Below are positions 54,296-62,082 of a DNA stretch of 64,000 nucleotides, piece after piece. The stretch is from contig JAGOJU010000013.1 of NCBI GenBank assembly GCA_017994935.1, positions 1 through 64,000 on the forward strand, in the 5' to 3' direction. The stretch's first letter is position 1; the number at the start of each line of letters is the position of its first letter. A model generated the notes under the pieces. It did not search any database and was not told where the DNA came from. It saw only the letters and a program-made list of their open reading frames with translations. The DNA comes from Opitutaceae bacterium. Its GTDB lineage: Bacteria > Verrucomicrobiota > Verrucomicrobiia > Opitutales > Opitutaceae. Both the position numbers and the translations under genes were made by a program.

Positions 54296-54991
54296 TCACG
54301 ACGGTCCAGCTGGCGCGATCCTGCGCCATGCCGCTCGATGCACCGCGGCCACTGCCAGCCCAAGGACGATTCCGCCAACTGCATCCCAAACCACATGTTG
54401 TTTCGTGCCAATCGTGGAGACCACGATCGAAAAGGCCCAAAACAGATTCAGGCATCGCTTCGCAACCGACGCTTTCGCACGTCGAAGCAGGACCTCGAAC
54501 CAGAATGCGGTGAAGCACGCAAAGGCGACATGCAGGGACGGACACGCGTTGCCCGAGGCATCCACGGTTTTCAGGATCTGCATGGGCCCGGACCAGCCGC
54601 TCCCAAGATCCATCGCAGGCACAATCGTCGGCCGGAAAAAAAAGACAGCCAACCCCGCCGCGCTCAAAGCAGCGGCTCCGGCCCCATACAACGCAAGATC
54701 GCGTCCCTTGATGAGAAGAAACGCCGGAAGCGTCACGTAGACCCAAAGCGAGACATAGGGCAGCATCCACCATGGATTGAAAACGATCCAATGGTCAACG
54801 GGCGTGAGCGGCATGACCGTCACGGCAAAAACCGGATTGCGCAGGATGTGGAAATAGACGGCAAAGAAGAGCACGAATCCCGCGGTTGCACCTGCGACCT
54901 TGCCCGGCAACAGTGTGAACAGCCGCCTCCAGGCAAGCCCCGAAGTCATGGCAATGTCAGCAGATTGGGGGGACTCCACCATTTGAGGCAT
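54296..54991 (-). CDS. PAP2-family membrane phosphatase/phosphotransferase-like protein
   Basis: 231 residues, about six membrane helices. PAP2 signature: PSLHVAFACFTAFWF (motif 2, His) and TKQHVVWDAVGG (motif 3 with its catalytic His). The KxxxxxxRP motif 1 is not obvious. DASGNACPSLH is like that of inositol-phosphoceramide/PAP2-type enzymes. It could remove or transfer a phosphate on a polyprenyl or lipid carrier. Several ATG codons (54991, 54982, 54949) are possible starts. Upstream of the deacetylase, same strand. Confidence 0.75.
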   Translation of the reverse strand: MPQMVESPQSADIAMTSGLAWRRLFTLLPGKVAGATAGFVLFFAVYFHILRNPVFAVTVMPLTPVDHWIVFNPWWMLPYVSLWVYVTLPAFLLIKGRDLALYGAGAAALSAAGLAVFFFRPTIVPAMDLGSGWSGPMQILKTVDASGNACPSLHVAFACFTAFWFEVLLRRAKASVAKRCLNLFWAFSIVVSTIGTKQHVVWDAVGGIVLGLAVAAVHRAAWRRIAPAGPS

Positions 54992-55075
54992 TCCGACAGC
55001 AAGCCTCACCACTCCATGGCCCGCCAGAAAAATGTCTGTCTTGAGGCAGGACCGGCGGACTCCGTTGCCCACCGA

Positions 55076-55234
55076 TCAACCCACATGTTCCTGCAGGCAG
55101 GCCGTCACGCACGGCCAGTCCGGAAAACGAGGGGACCTGAAAAGAATGTGCTCGCCTTCAAACCGATCGGCGGCATTCCGGGTGCGGTCCTCCACGAGGA
55201 CGTTGTCCATGTCAAGAAGGAGGATCTTCGGCAT
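55076..55234 (-). pseudogene. HAD-like N-terminal fragment
   Basis: Begins MPKILLLDMDNVLVEDRTRN, which has the DxDxxxV motif I of HAD-family phosphatases (as in 5'-deoxyribonucleotidases), but stops after 52 codons, before motifs II-IV. The piece is probably what is left after a deletion. It may alternatively be a short unrelated frame in the divergent promoter region. Confidence 0.3.
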
Positions 55235-55342
55235 CGCGGATAACATGCCATTGAACGTCCTGTTTCCGGCGAGTCTGCTGATACTCCGCTTGCCGCTCTG
55301 GACGATTCGGTGTCTTTTTTGAGCCGCCCACCTCCACACCAC

Positions 55343-56152
55343 ATGATGTTCCGAACAGCAGTCATTTCTGTCGGCTACTATTTCACCCTGCTCATGTTCG
55401 GGCTGTTTGGAGTTGCCCACACGCTCTTCGCACTGATCTCGGGTGTTTTCCCGTCCACCCCACGCTCCGAACGTTTTTTCCAGCGACTGGTGCACCGCCA
55501 ATTCGCCCTGTTCGCCTGGTGGACGACCATCTCCGGTCTCCTTCGTGTCCACCATCATGGTTTCGACCGGTTGCCCACAAAACGCAGTCGTGGCCTGATC
55601 ATGATCGCCAACCATCCCAGCCTTGTTGACATCACCTGCCTCCTGGCCCGCATCCCCGAGGCGCTTTGTGTATTCAAACCCGCCATCCGCCGAAATCCGG
55701 TCCTCGGCGCGGGTGCACGTCGCGCGGGTTATCTGGCCAGCGACGGGGGACACGAGATCCTGCGTACTGCGGCAGAGAAGGTCGCCGCAGGAAACTGGCT
55801 AATCATCTTTCCCGAAGGCACCCGCACGCCGCCGTCCACAGGTCTGTTGCCTCTCAAACCCGGATTCGTTCTCATCGCCCGCCGCGCACAGGTTCCAATC
55901 CAGCTCGTCCGCATCACAATCAGTCGTCCGGTCCTCACGAAGGATCGGGCCTGGTGGAAGGTGCCTCCGCTGCCGGCGCAGGTCGACATCGCAGCGGGCC
56001 CTTTGATCGAGGTTCCCTCCGATGCCTCCACCGCGCACGTCGTCGATCACATCGAGCAGTGGTTTCGCTCCGGTCGCTCGGACGCCAGCATCGTCGAGGG
56101 CGAGCACGGGAAGGCGGTACCTCCTCCGCGATCCCAACCCTTGCGGTCATGA
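55343..56152 (+). CDS. Lysophospholipid acyltransferase-type (PlsC family) enzyme
   Basis: 269 residues. N-terminal membrane helix (ISVGYYFTLLMFGLFGVAHT), acyltransferase motif I IANHPSLVD (NHxxxxD) around residue 90, motif III FPEGTRTPP. It transfers an acyl chain to a hydroxyl on a lipid or glycolipid. First gene of a four-gene operon in which each later gene overlaps the one before by four bases (ATGA). In aryl-polyene gene clusters PlsC-like enzymes acylate the product's lipid part; that is an inference here. ATG 55343 or 55346. Confidence 0.87.
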   Translation: MMFRTAVISVGYYFTLLMFGLFGVAHTLFALISGVFPSTPRSERFFQRLVHRQFALFAWWTTISGLLRVHHHGFDRLPTKRSRGLIMIANHPSLVDITCLLARIPEALCVFKPAIRRNPVLGAGARRAGYLASDGGHEILRTAAEKVAAGNWLIIFPEGTRTPPSTGLLPLKPGFVLIARRAQVPIQLVRITISRPVLTKDRAWWKVPPLPAQVDIAAGPLIEVPSDASTAHVVDHIEQWFRSGRSDASIVEGEHGKAVPPPRSQPLRS

Positions 56153-56967
56153 AGCCCAGCCTGGCAATGCCGGTGTCGTCCACGCATCTGATCATCCTGC
56201 CTTCCTACAACGCCGGGCACCGTCTCGCCACCGTGGTTGACGAGGTTGCGGCATTGGGATGGGAGGTGCTCGTGGTCATCGATGGCAGCACGGATGGCAG
56301 CGACCTCCCCGTGATCGAAATGGCACGATCACTCCCTCACCTGAAGGTGCTCCATTGCCCCCGAAACCAGGGCAAGGGAGCAGCCGTGCTCGAAGGTGCA
56401 CGCGCGGCGCTCGGTCGCGGGTACACTCACGCACTCGTCATGGACTCCGACGGGCAACACCCGGTGGCGAGCGTCGCGGCCTTCATGGACGCTTCCTCGA
56501 GGAACCCGGAAGCAATGATCATTGGGCAGCCGATCTTCCCAGCCAACATTCCGCGTGAACGCCTCCACGGCCGGAAGCTCAGCAACGGCCTCGTGCGGCT
56601 GGAACTGCTCGGTAGGGGCGTCAACGATGTCCTGTTCGGTTTCCGCGTATATCCCCTGGCGCCCTTGCTGGCCGCCCTCAGCGGCCGCAGCGGCGGCCGG
56701 CGCTATGACTTCGAAACCGAAGCGGCGGTCCGTTTGGCCTGGGCGGGGGTTATGCCCGTCAACTTGCCCGCCCCGGTACGCTACCTCAGTCGCGAGGAGG
56801 GAGGCATTTCCCATTTCCACTATGTCCGCGACAATGCTCGACTGGTGGTCATGCACGTCAAACTGCTCGTCGAACTCCTGCTCCTGCGATGGCCCGCGCT
56901 GCTGCGACATCGTCGGACCTGGAAGGCGCATCCTGCGTGGACACTTCAACACCGCTGCCTCCCATGA
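56149..56967 (+). CDS. Glycosyltransferase family 2 (polyprenol-phosphate-type)
   Basis: 272 residues. LIILPSYNAGHRLATVVDEV with VVIDGSTDGSD, NQGKGAAVLEGARAALGRGY and the metal site LVMDSDGQHP (DxD in DSD) are like dolichyl/polyprenyl-phosphate sugar transferases. No membrane helices at the end, but a hydrophobic run (VVMHVKLLVELLLLRWPALL). ATG 56149 overlaps the acyltransferase stop (ATGA). Position two in the operon with acyltransferase, MMPL exporter and AMP-ligase. Confidence 0.86.
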   Translation: MKPSLAMPVSSTHLIILPSYNAGHRLATVVDEVAALGWEVLVVIDGSTDGSDLPVIEMARSLPHLKVLHCPRNQGKGAAVLEGARAALGRGYTHALVMDSDGQHPVASVAAFMDASSRNPEAMIIGQPIFPANIPRERLHGRKLSNGLVRLELLGRGVNDVLFGFRVYPLAPLLAALSGRSGGRRYDFETEAAVRLAWAGVMPVNLPAPVRYLSREEGGISHFHYVRDNARLVVMHVKLLVELLLLRWPALLRHRRTWKAHPAWTLQHRCLP

Positions 56968-59315
56968 GCCTGCAACAGCGCCGATGGGCGGCCGGCAGCA
57001 TCCTGCTCGCCTGTGCACTTTTGGGTGGCCTCTGGCTGGCGGGACTGGACTACCGGACCCGGATCACAACCGACGTCCTTGACCTGGTGCCCGATGCCAA
57101 AAGGTCGACCTCACCGGAACTGGCCCTCGTGCGATCCCTCGCAAGCCAGGCGGAAATCCGGACGATGTTTTTTGTACTCACCCTGGCGGACGGCACGGCA
57201 GCTCCGAGGGACACGGCAGCGAGCTTCGCTGCGGCACTGCTCCGAGATCCGGCCTTCGCGCAGGCGTTTCCCATGGGCGACACCACCTCGCGCGATGCGC
57301 TGGGACAGGAACTGCATGCACAGCGTTTCACACTGCTGTTTCCCTTCTGGCTGGCCCGGCATGAGGCCGCATTCAGGTCGCTCGGCCTGCCAAGGGATCA
57401 ATTCGTTGCCTGGCTCGCAACGGAAAGCGCCGCAGAATTGTCGCGCTTCCTCGCCTCACCCCAGGCGCTCGCCTTTCAGGACCTGATCCCTTCGGACCCG
57501 CTGCTGCTTCTACCTGGTGCCATTGACCGCCTGGAGGACGGACAGGCGTTCGCCCGGCCGCAGGCATTGGAACATCCTGCCACCCTCGTATGGGCGCAAC
57601 TGGCGGCCTCACCGCTGTCCGAGGAGGGGCAGCGGCCCGCGTTCGCGGCAATCGCGCGGGCAACCGATGAGCTGCGCAAGACCCTGCCTGGACTGACGGT
57701 CGCCAGTACGGGAGTGAACCGTTTTGCGGCCGCCAGCCGGGAGGTGATCGAACATGAGGTGACCCTTCTCAACGGCCTCTCTCTGGCGGCGGTCCTCACG
57801 GTGGCGTTCCTTTTCATACGCACTCCCCTCCGCGGCCTGCATCTGGTTCCCGTCGTCGCCCTGTCAATACTCGGCGCGTGGGTGGCCGTGACACTCTCCT
57901 TCGAGCGGGTCCACATTCTCGTCTTCGTGGTCGGTTCGCTTCTGACAGGCGTGGCCATCGACTACGGATTCTACCTGTACATGCAGCCTGCCGTGTATCC
58001 AGGAGAAGACTACGTGGCGAAGGTGCGCCGCCTGCTCAAGCCGCTGCTTGCAAGCTGTTTCACCACGGTGGCCGGATTTGCCCTTCTGCTTTTCTCCGAC
58101 CTGCCCTTCATCCGCCAGCTCGGAGTCTTCGTGGGCGGCGGTCTCCTCTGCGCGCTTGGCGCGGCCGTGCTCTATTTTGCCACCGTTCGCACGCCGTTTC
58201 TGGAATCACGAAGTTTTCTCGGAGGCCAGGCCCTCACCTCACCGGTCCGGCTCTGGCTAAGGCGCGCCACCGTGGCGGTCTGGATCGCCGCCCTGCCCGG
58301 ACTCGCCTTCCTCAGCTGGCGCGATGACATCAGGGATCTCGACATTCCATCGCTCGAACTGAAACGTGAGGATGCGCGAATCCGCTCCCTCTTCGGCGAT
58401 GAGGAGGAGCGCACGGTTTACCTCACCCACGGCGACACCCTCGCAGCCGCCCGCGATTCCCTTGGGAAGCTCGAGTCCTGGCTCACGGAAGCGGGCGGTG
58501 GACGCGCGCGCCCCTTGAGCCTCGCCGCCGTCGTGCCGACTGAAGCGGAATTCAGGAACACTCAGACATTCATTCGCGACGAGCCCTCCTTTCCGTCCCT
58601 GCTGAAGGCCGCGTTGGCAAAAGAGGGTTTTGAGGATGAAGGATTCACCGGGTTCTTCTCCGACTATGGCCGCGCGCGGCACTCGGCATCTTCAGCGACG
58701 TTCGCTCACGCTCTTGGGCGTCTTCGCGGCAAACTTGCCGGACCGCTCGGGATGCTCGTCAATTCCACCCCGGAAACGAGCTGGTTCGTGACGCTCGTAC
58801 GCAACGCTCCATCCATTCCCCCGCCCCCAGAAACATCATCCATGAGCACCGGCCAGCTGCAGTCGTTGAACGGGGTGTTCAAACGGTATCGCGAATCGAC
58901 CCTCCGGCTCAGCCTTGTAGGTCTCGGCATCGTCGGCCTGGGCGTCCTGCTCACCTATGGCGTGCGGGATGGTCTCCGCATCTTCGCAATTCCCTGCGGA
59001 GCCTGCCTCGGGCTCTTCGGCGTCTTCGGGTGGCTTGGTCATCCCCTCAACATGTTTCACCTGCTCGGCGCATTTCTCGGCGTGTGCCTGACGCACAATT
59101 ATTCCATTTTTTCAGCCACCTCGGCATATGAACATCAGACGATACCCGTGTCGGTGCGGGTCTCCGCACTCACGACTGCAGCCTCCTTCGGTGTGCTTGC
59201 CATCAGCAGCATCCCCGTGGTGCGCGCGCTCGGCGTGACGGTCGCCAGCATGGTTGTCACCGCATTGCTGATGATCGAACTCGAGCATCTTTCCGGGCTC
59301 GGAAAGCGGCCATGA
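56964..59315 (+). CDS. MMPL/RND-superfamily exporter
   Basis: 783 residues, about 11-12 membrane helices: one at the N-terminus (ILLACALLGGLWLAGL), a cluster from about residue 245 to 395 and the second cluster from about residue 650. Between them lie two large periplasmic loops. LLTGVAIDYGFYLYM and CLTHNYSIFSATSA are the helix 4/10 regions; the usual Asp-containing ion pathway motif is reduced to GVAIDYG. This RND type (predicted exporters) is a regular part of aryl-polyene and xanthomonadin clusters. ATG 56964 overlaps the GT2 stop (ATGA); a GTG/ATG further upstream is ruled out by that coupling. Confidence 0.85.
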   Translation: MSLQQRRWAAGSILLACALLGGLWLAGLDYRTRITTDVLDLVPDAKRSTSPELALVRSLASQAEIRTMFFVLTLADGTAAPRDTAASFAAALLRDPAFAQAFPMGDTTSRDALGQELHAQRFTLLFPFWLARHEAAFRSLGLPRDQFVAWLATESAAELSRFLASPQALAFQDLIPSDPLLLLPGAIDRLEDGQAFARPQALEHPATLVWAQLAASPLSEEGQRPAFAAIARATDELRKTLPGLTVASTGVNRFAAASREVIEHEVTLLNGLSLAAVLTVAFLFIRTPLRGLHLVPVVALSILGAWVAVTLSFERVHILVFVVGSLLTGVAIDYGFYLYMQPAVYPGEDYVAKVRRLLKPLLASCFTTVAGFALLLFSDLPFIRQLGVFVGGGLLCALGAAVLYFATVRTPFLESRSFLGGQALTSPVRLWLRRATVAVWIAALPGLAFLSWRDDIRDLDIPSLELKREDARIRSLFGDEEERTVYLTHGDTLAAARDSLGKLESWLTEAGGGRARPLSLAAVVPTEAEFRNTQTFIRDEPSFPSLLKAALAKEGFEDEGFTGFFSDYGRARHSASSATFAHALGRLRGKLAGPLGMLVNSTPETSWFVTLVRNAPSIPPPPETSSMSTGQLQSLNGVFKRYRESTLRLSLVGLGIVGLGVLLTYGVRDGLRIFAIPCGACLGLFGVFGWLGHPLNMFHLLGAFLGVCLTHNYSIFSATSAYEHQTIPVSVRVSALTTAASFGVLAISSIPVVRALGVTVASMVVTALLMIELEHLSGLGKRP

Positions 59316-60706
59316 GCGGCACGCTTCTTGATGCCTGGCGCGAGACTGTCAGGCGCGATTCCACCAGAAGGGCGCTGATCGAAGCGGCGACCGGCGGACA
59401 GTTCACGTTTCAACAGGTGGAGGACCGGGCGGAAGCCTGGGCACGGGAGCACGGCGCGTCCGTTGCGAATTTGAAGGGAGGATGCGTCCTGTTCTCCGAA
59501 TCCAATGGCATTCGTTGGTTCGACCTCATGCTGGGTCTGCTGAAACTCGGATCCATCCCCGTCCCCCTGGACTCTGCGGAGCCACTGGAGTCGCAGAAAA
59601 AGCTCGCAATCGCACTCCGTGCGACGGCCCGATGGGAAGGGACCCGGCTCGCACCGCTGGAACTGGACAACCGACGCTCGCGACGCTTCCGCGGATCGGG
59701 GGATTGCCTGATCAAGCTCACGTCCGGTTCCACCGGAACTCCTCGTCCGCTGCTTTTCAGTCACCACCAGTTGATCGCCGACGCCACCCAGGTGATGTCG
59801 ACCATGGGTGTCACGCGGAAGGATCTCAACTACGCACTCATTCCATTCGGTCATTCGTATGGACTCGGCAACCTCTCGCTACCCTTGATCATCGCCGGCG
59901 TGCCGGCGGTGTGCGGGACCTCGCCACTTCCACACGCCATGGCAGCTGATTTCGCAAACTGGAAACCAACCGTGTTTCCCGGCGTGCCTGCGATCCTGCG
60001 CGCACTGGCCTCCACAGAGGGCATCGCGCTTCGCAGCCTTCGACTCGCAATCTCCGCAGGTGCGCCTCTTCACGTGGAAACCGCCCTCGCATTTCGCCAG
60101 CGCTTTGGACAATGCATCCACAGCTTCTACGGTTCCAGTGAAACAGGAGGCATCAGCTATGATCGCGACGGCCAGGCAACACTGGAAGGTTCCGTCGGGA
60201 CGGCGATGGACGGAGTCACCCTCTCACTCCTTGGCAGGGACCGGTTGAACGTGAGCAGCGCCGCGGTGATCACCGCGGGCAATCGCCGCCGGCAGGATGG
60301 CCACGGCGCGTGGATCATGGCGGACCGGGTGCAGGTTGGCGCCGATCACTGCCTTAAGCTGATCGGACGCCGCGGCACGATGGTGAAGATTGCGGGGCGC
60401 CGCGTCGAACTCACGGAGGTGGCAGCCGCAATCCGGCGCCTGCCTGGAGTAGAAGACGCCTGGGTTGGCACCGGAGACGGAGCCGAGCCTGTGCTCGGTG
60501 CCGCAGTGGCCTCGCGACGAACCGTTGCGGACCTCCGCCAGGCGCTGGCCTCGGAATTGCCCAGCTGGAAAGTGCCCAGGAAATGGCTCGTCCTTTCCGC
60601 ACTCCCCCAATCCGAAAGAGGAAAAACCGACGCCCGCGCACTCATAGCCGCGATCTTTCCCACCGGCGTCGCGGGCCCAGAACGTCGCCTCACACCACCA
60701 CCCTAG
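59312..60706 (+). CDS. AMP-dependent acyl/aryl ligase (ANL superfamily)
   Basis: 464 residues. Motif A3 LTSGSTGTPRPLLFSH (P-loop for ATP), A5 SFYGSSETGG, A8 LIGRRGTMVKIAGRRVELTE and the adenylating Lys in LPQSERGKTD near the C-terminus are all present. It activates a carboxylate as adenylate, then probably loads it on CoA or an acyl carrier protein. In polyene clusters this role is filled by 4-hydroxybenzoate or similar aryl-acid ligases. Shorter than typical (500-550), but complete. ATG 59312 overlaps the exporter stop (ATGA); it ends the operon. Confidence 0.87.
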   Translation: MSGTLLDAWRETVRRDSTRRALIEAATGGQFTFQQVEDRAEAWAREHGASVANLKGGCVLFSESNGIRWFDLMLGLLKLGSIPVPLDSAEPLESQKKLAIALRATARWEGTRLAPLELDNRRSRRFRGSGDCLIKLTSGSTGTPRPLLFSHHQLIADATQVMSTMGVTRKDLNYALIPFGHSYGLGNLSLPLIIAGVPAVCGTSPLPHAMAADFANWKPTVFPGVPAILRALASTEGIALRSLRLAISAGAPLHVETALAFRQRFGQCIHSFYGSSETGGISYDRDGQATLEGSVGTAMDGVTLSLLGRDRLNVSSAAVITAGNRRRQDGHGAWIMADRVQVGADHCLKLIGRRGTMVKIAGRRVELTEVAAAIRRLPGVEDAWVGTGDGAEPVLGAAVASRRTVADLRQALASELPSWKVPRKWLVLSALPQSERGKTDARALIAAIFPTGVAGPERRLTPPP

Positions 60707-60918
60707 CCTCCGAGACGGCAACAGGGTCGCCCCCACATGGCACTAATCCAAATGACCCCAAACGCGCCCACAGGACTCTGCCTCAAAGTGGAAAAAAGAT
60801 CCATCCGAGATGATTTTCACCCACCACCCAAACTCACGGCCTTGGACGAGGGGCTGACCCCACGCCCAGGCTCTGGACCACGAACCCGGATCAGCCTGCC
60901 GGACATCGAAAACTCGGA

Positions 60919-62013
60919 TCATGGAGCAGCCGCAATCATTTCGGACACCAGACGTGCGCAATACCACTGCATGCGCGGCAAATGAAACGGGCCCTTCCAG
61001 GTGTTGCCCTTGAGGCGTGTTGAAATTCGCCCATCCCGGTGTGCATATCCGAACCATTCGCCATGCACCGGGTCGGCAAACACGCGGTGCGACCAATCAT
61101 GCACCGCCGTGTGCCATGCGGCATATTTTGCATTTCCTGTCAGTTGATAGGCGAGAAGCGTGGCTATCTCGGCCTCGTTGTGGGGCCACCAGAATTTCAT
61201 CTCGGCCCAATACTCCTGGACGGGTTTTCCAAAAAGATCTGTGAAATAAAGAATCCCTCCAAACTCCGTGTCCCACCCGCGATTCCACATGCAGTCCAGG
61301 ATCGCCAGCCCCAGCCTTAGCAGGCGCTCATCGCGCCCTCGAAACTTCGCCTCATGGAGGATGAACCATGCGCATTCAAGGGCATGTCCCGGGTTGAGGG
61401 TACGCCCATCGAAGGTGTCGAGCACGGCCCCATCAGCCCCCACGATCTCCATCAACGCGCCGAGTTCCGGCTTGTGGAAATCCTTCTCGATTGCGTTGAG
61501 CGAACGGTCGATCCACTCCGTGCACGATGCGCCCAGCACCGACACGTCTCCGAGGAGCGACCTGATCTCCTGCGCAGTGACAATCGCAATCATGTGCGGA
61601 GCCACACCGCGCATCGGGCGGGTAACGGGATCCGTCTTGGGCTGCATCACACCGGGAATGAAGCTGTGGGTCAGGTACGTTGCGAAATACTGCAATGCCT
61701 CCTCAGCCGCACGAGCATCTCCCGTGGCGTCGGCGTAGGCCGCACTGCCGATCGCGGCGAAACATTCGCTGTAGACATACCGCCGCATGCGCAACGGCCG
61801 GCCATCGCGCGTCACCGTAAAATAGAGCTTGCCGCCCGGCCCGCGACAGCAGGTCCGAATGAAATCCAGGCAATGTTTCGATGCCTCAATCCATTCCGGT
61901 TTCTTTGCAATGGTGTTGTGGAGCGTCGCAAATGTCCACGCCGCCCTGCCCTGAAGCCACACCGCCTTGTCCGTGTCAATGACGGTACCGTCCTGACCCC
62001 TTCCCCGCGGGGG
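60919..62013 (-). pseudogene. N-acylglucosamine 2-epimerase (AGE family), N-terminally truncated
   Basis: About 345 residues of an AGE-type (alpha/alpha)6 barrel remain: DGTVIDTDKAVWLQGRAAWT is the usual region after the first 50-60 residues, RPLRMRRYVYSECFAAIGSA, LNPGHALECAWFILHEA, EMKFWWPHNEAEIATLLA and WKGPFHLPRMQWYCARL follow. An in-frame TGA at 62014-62016 lies right before this region and there is no ATG: only a GTG at 61962, inside the core domain. The first helix pair is missing and was not found in other frames. Likely inactive, or translated from a poor start. Confidence 0.7.
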
Positions 62014-62082
62014 TCAAACCACGCTCGGGGCAACGAGTCTGCAAAGGGTCAGCCCCTGTGGGCTCTCGCCACGAGCAACACG

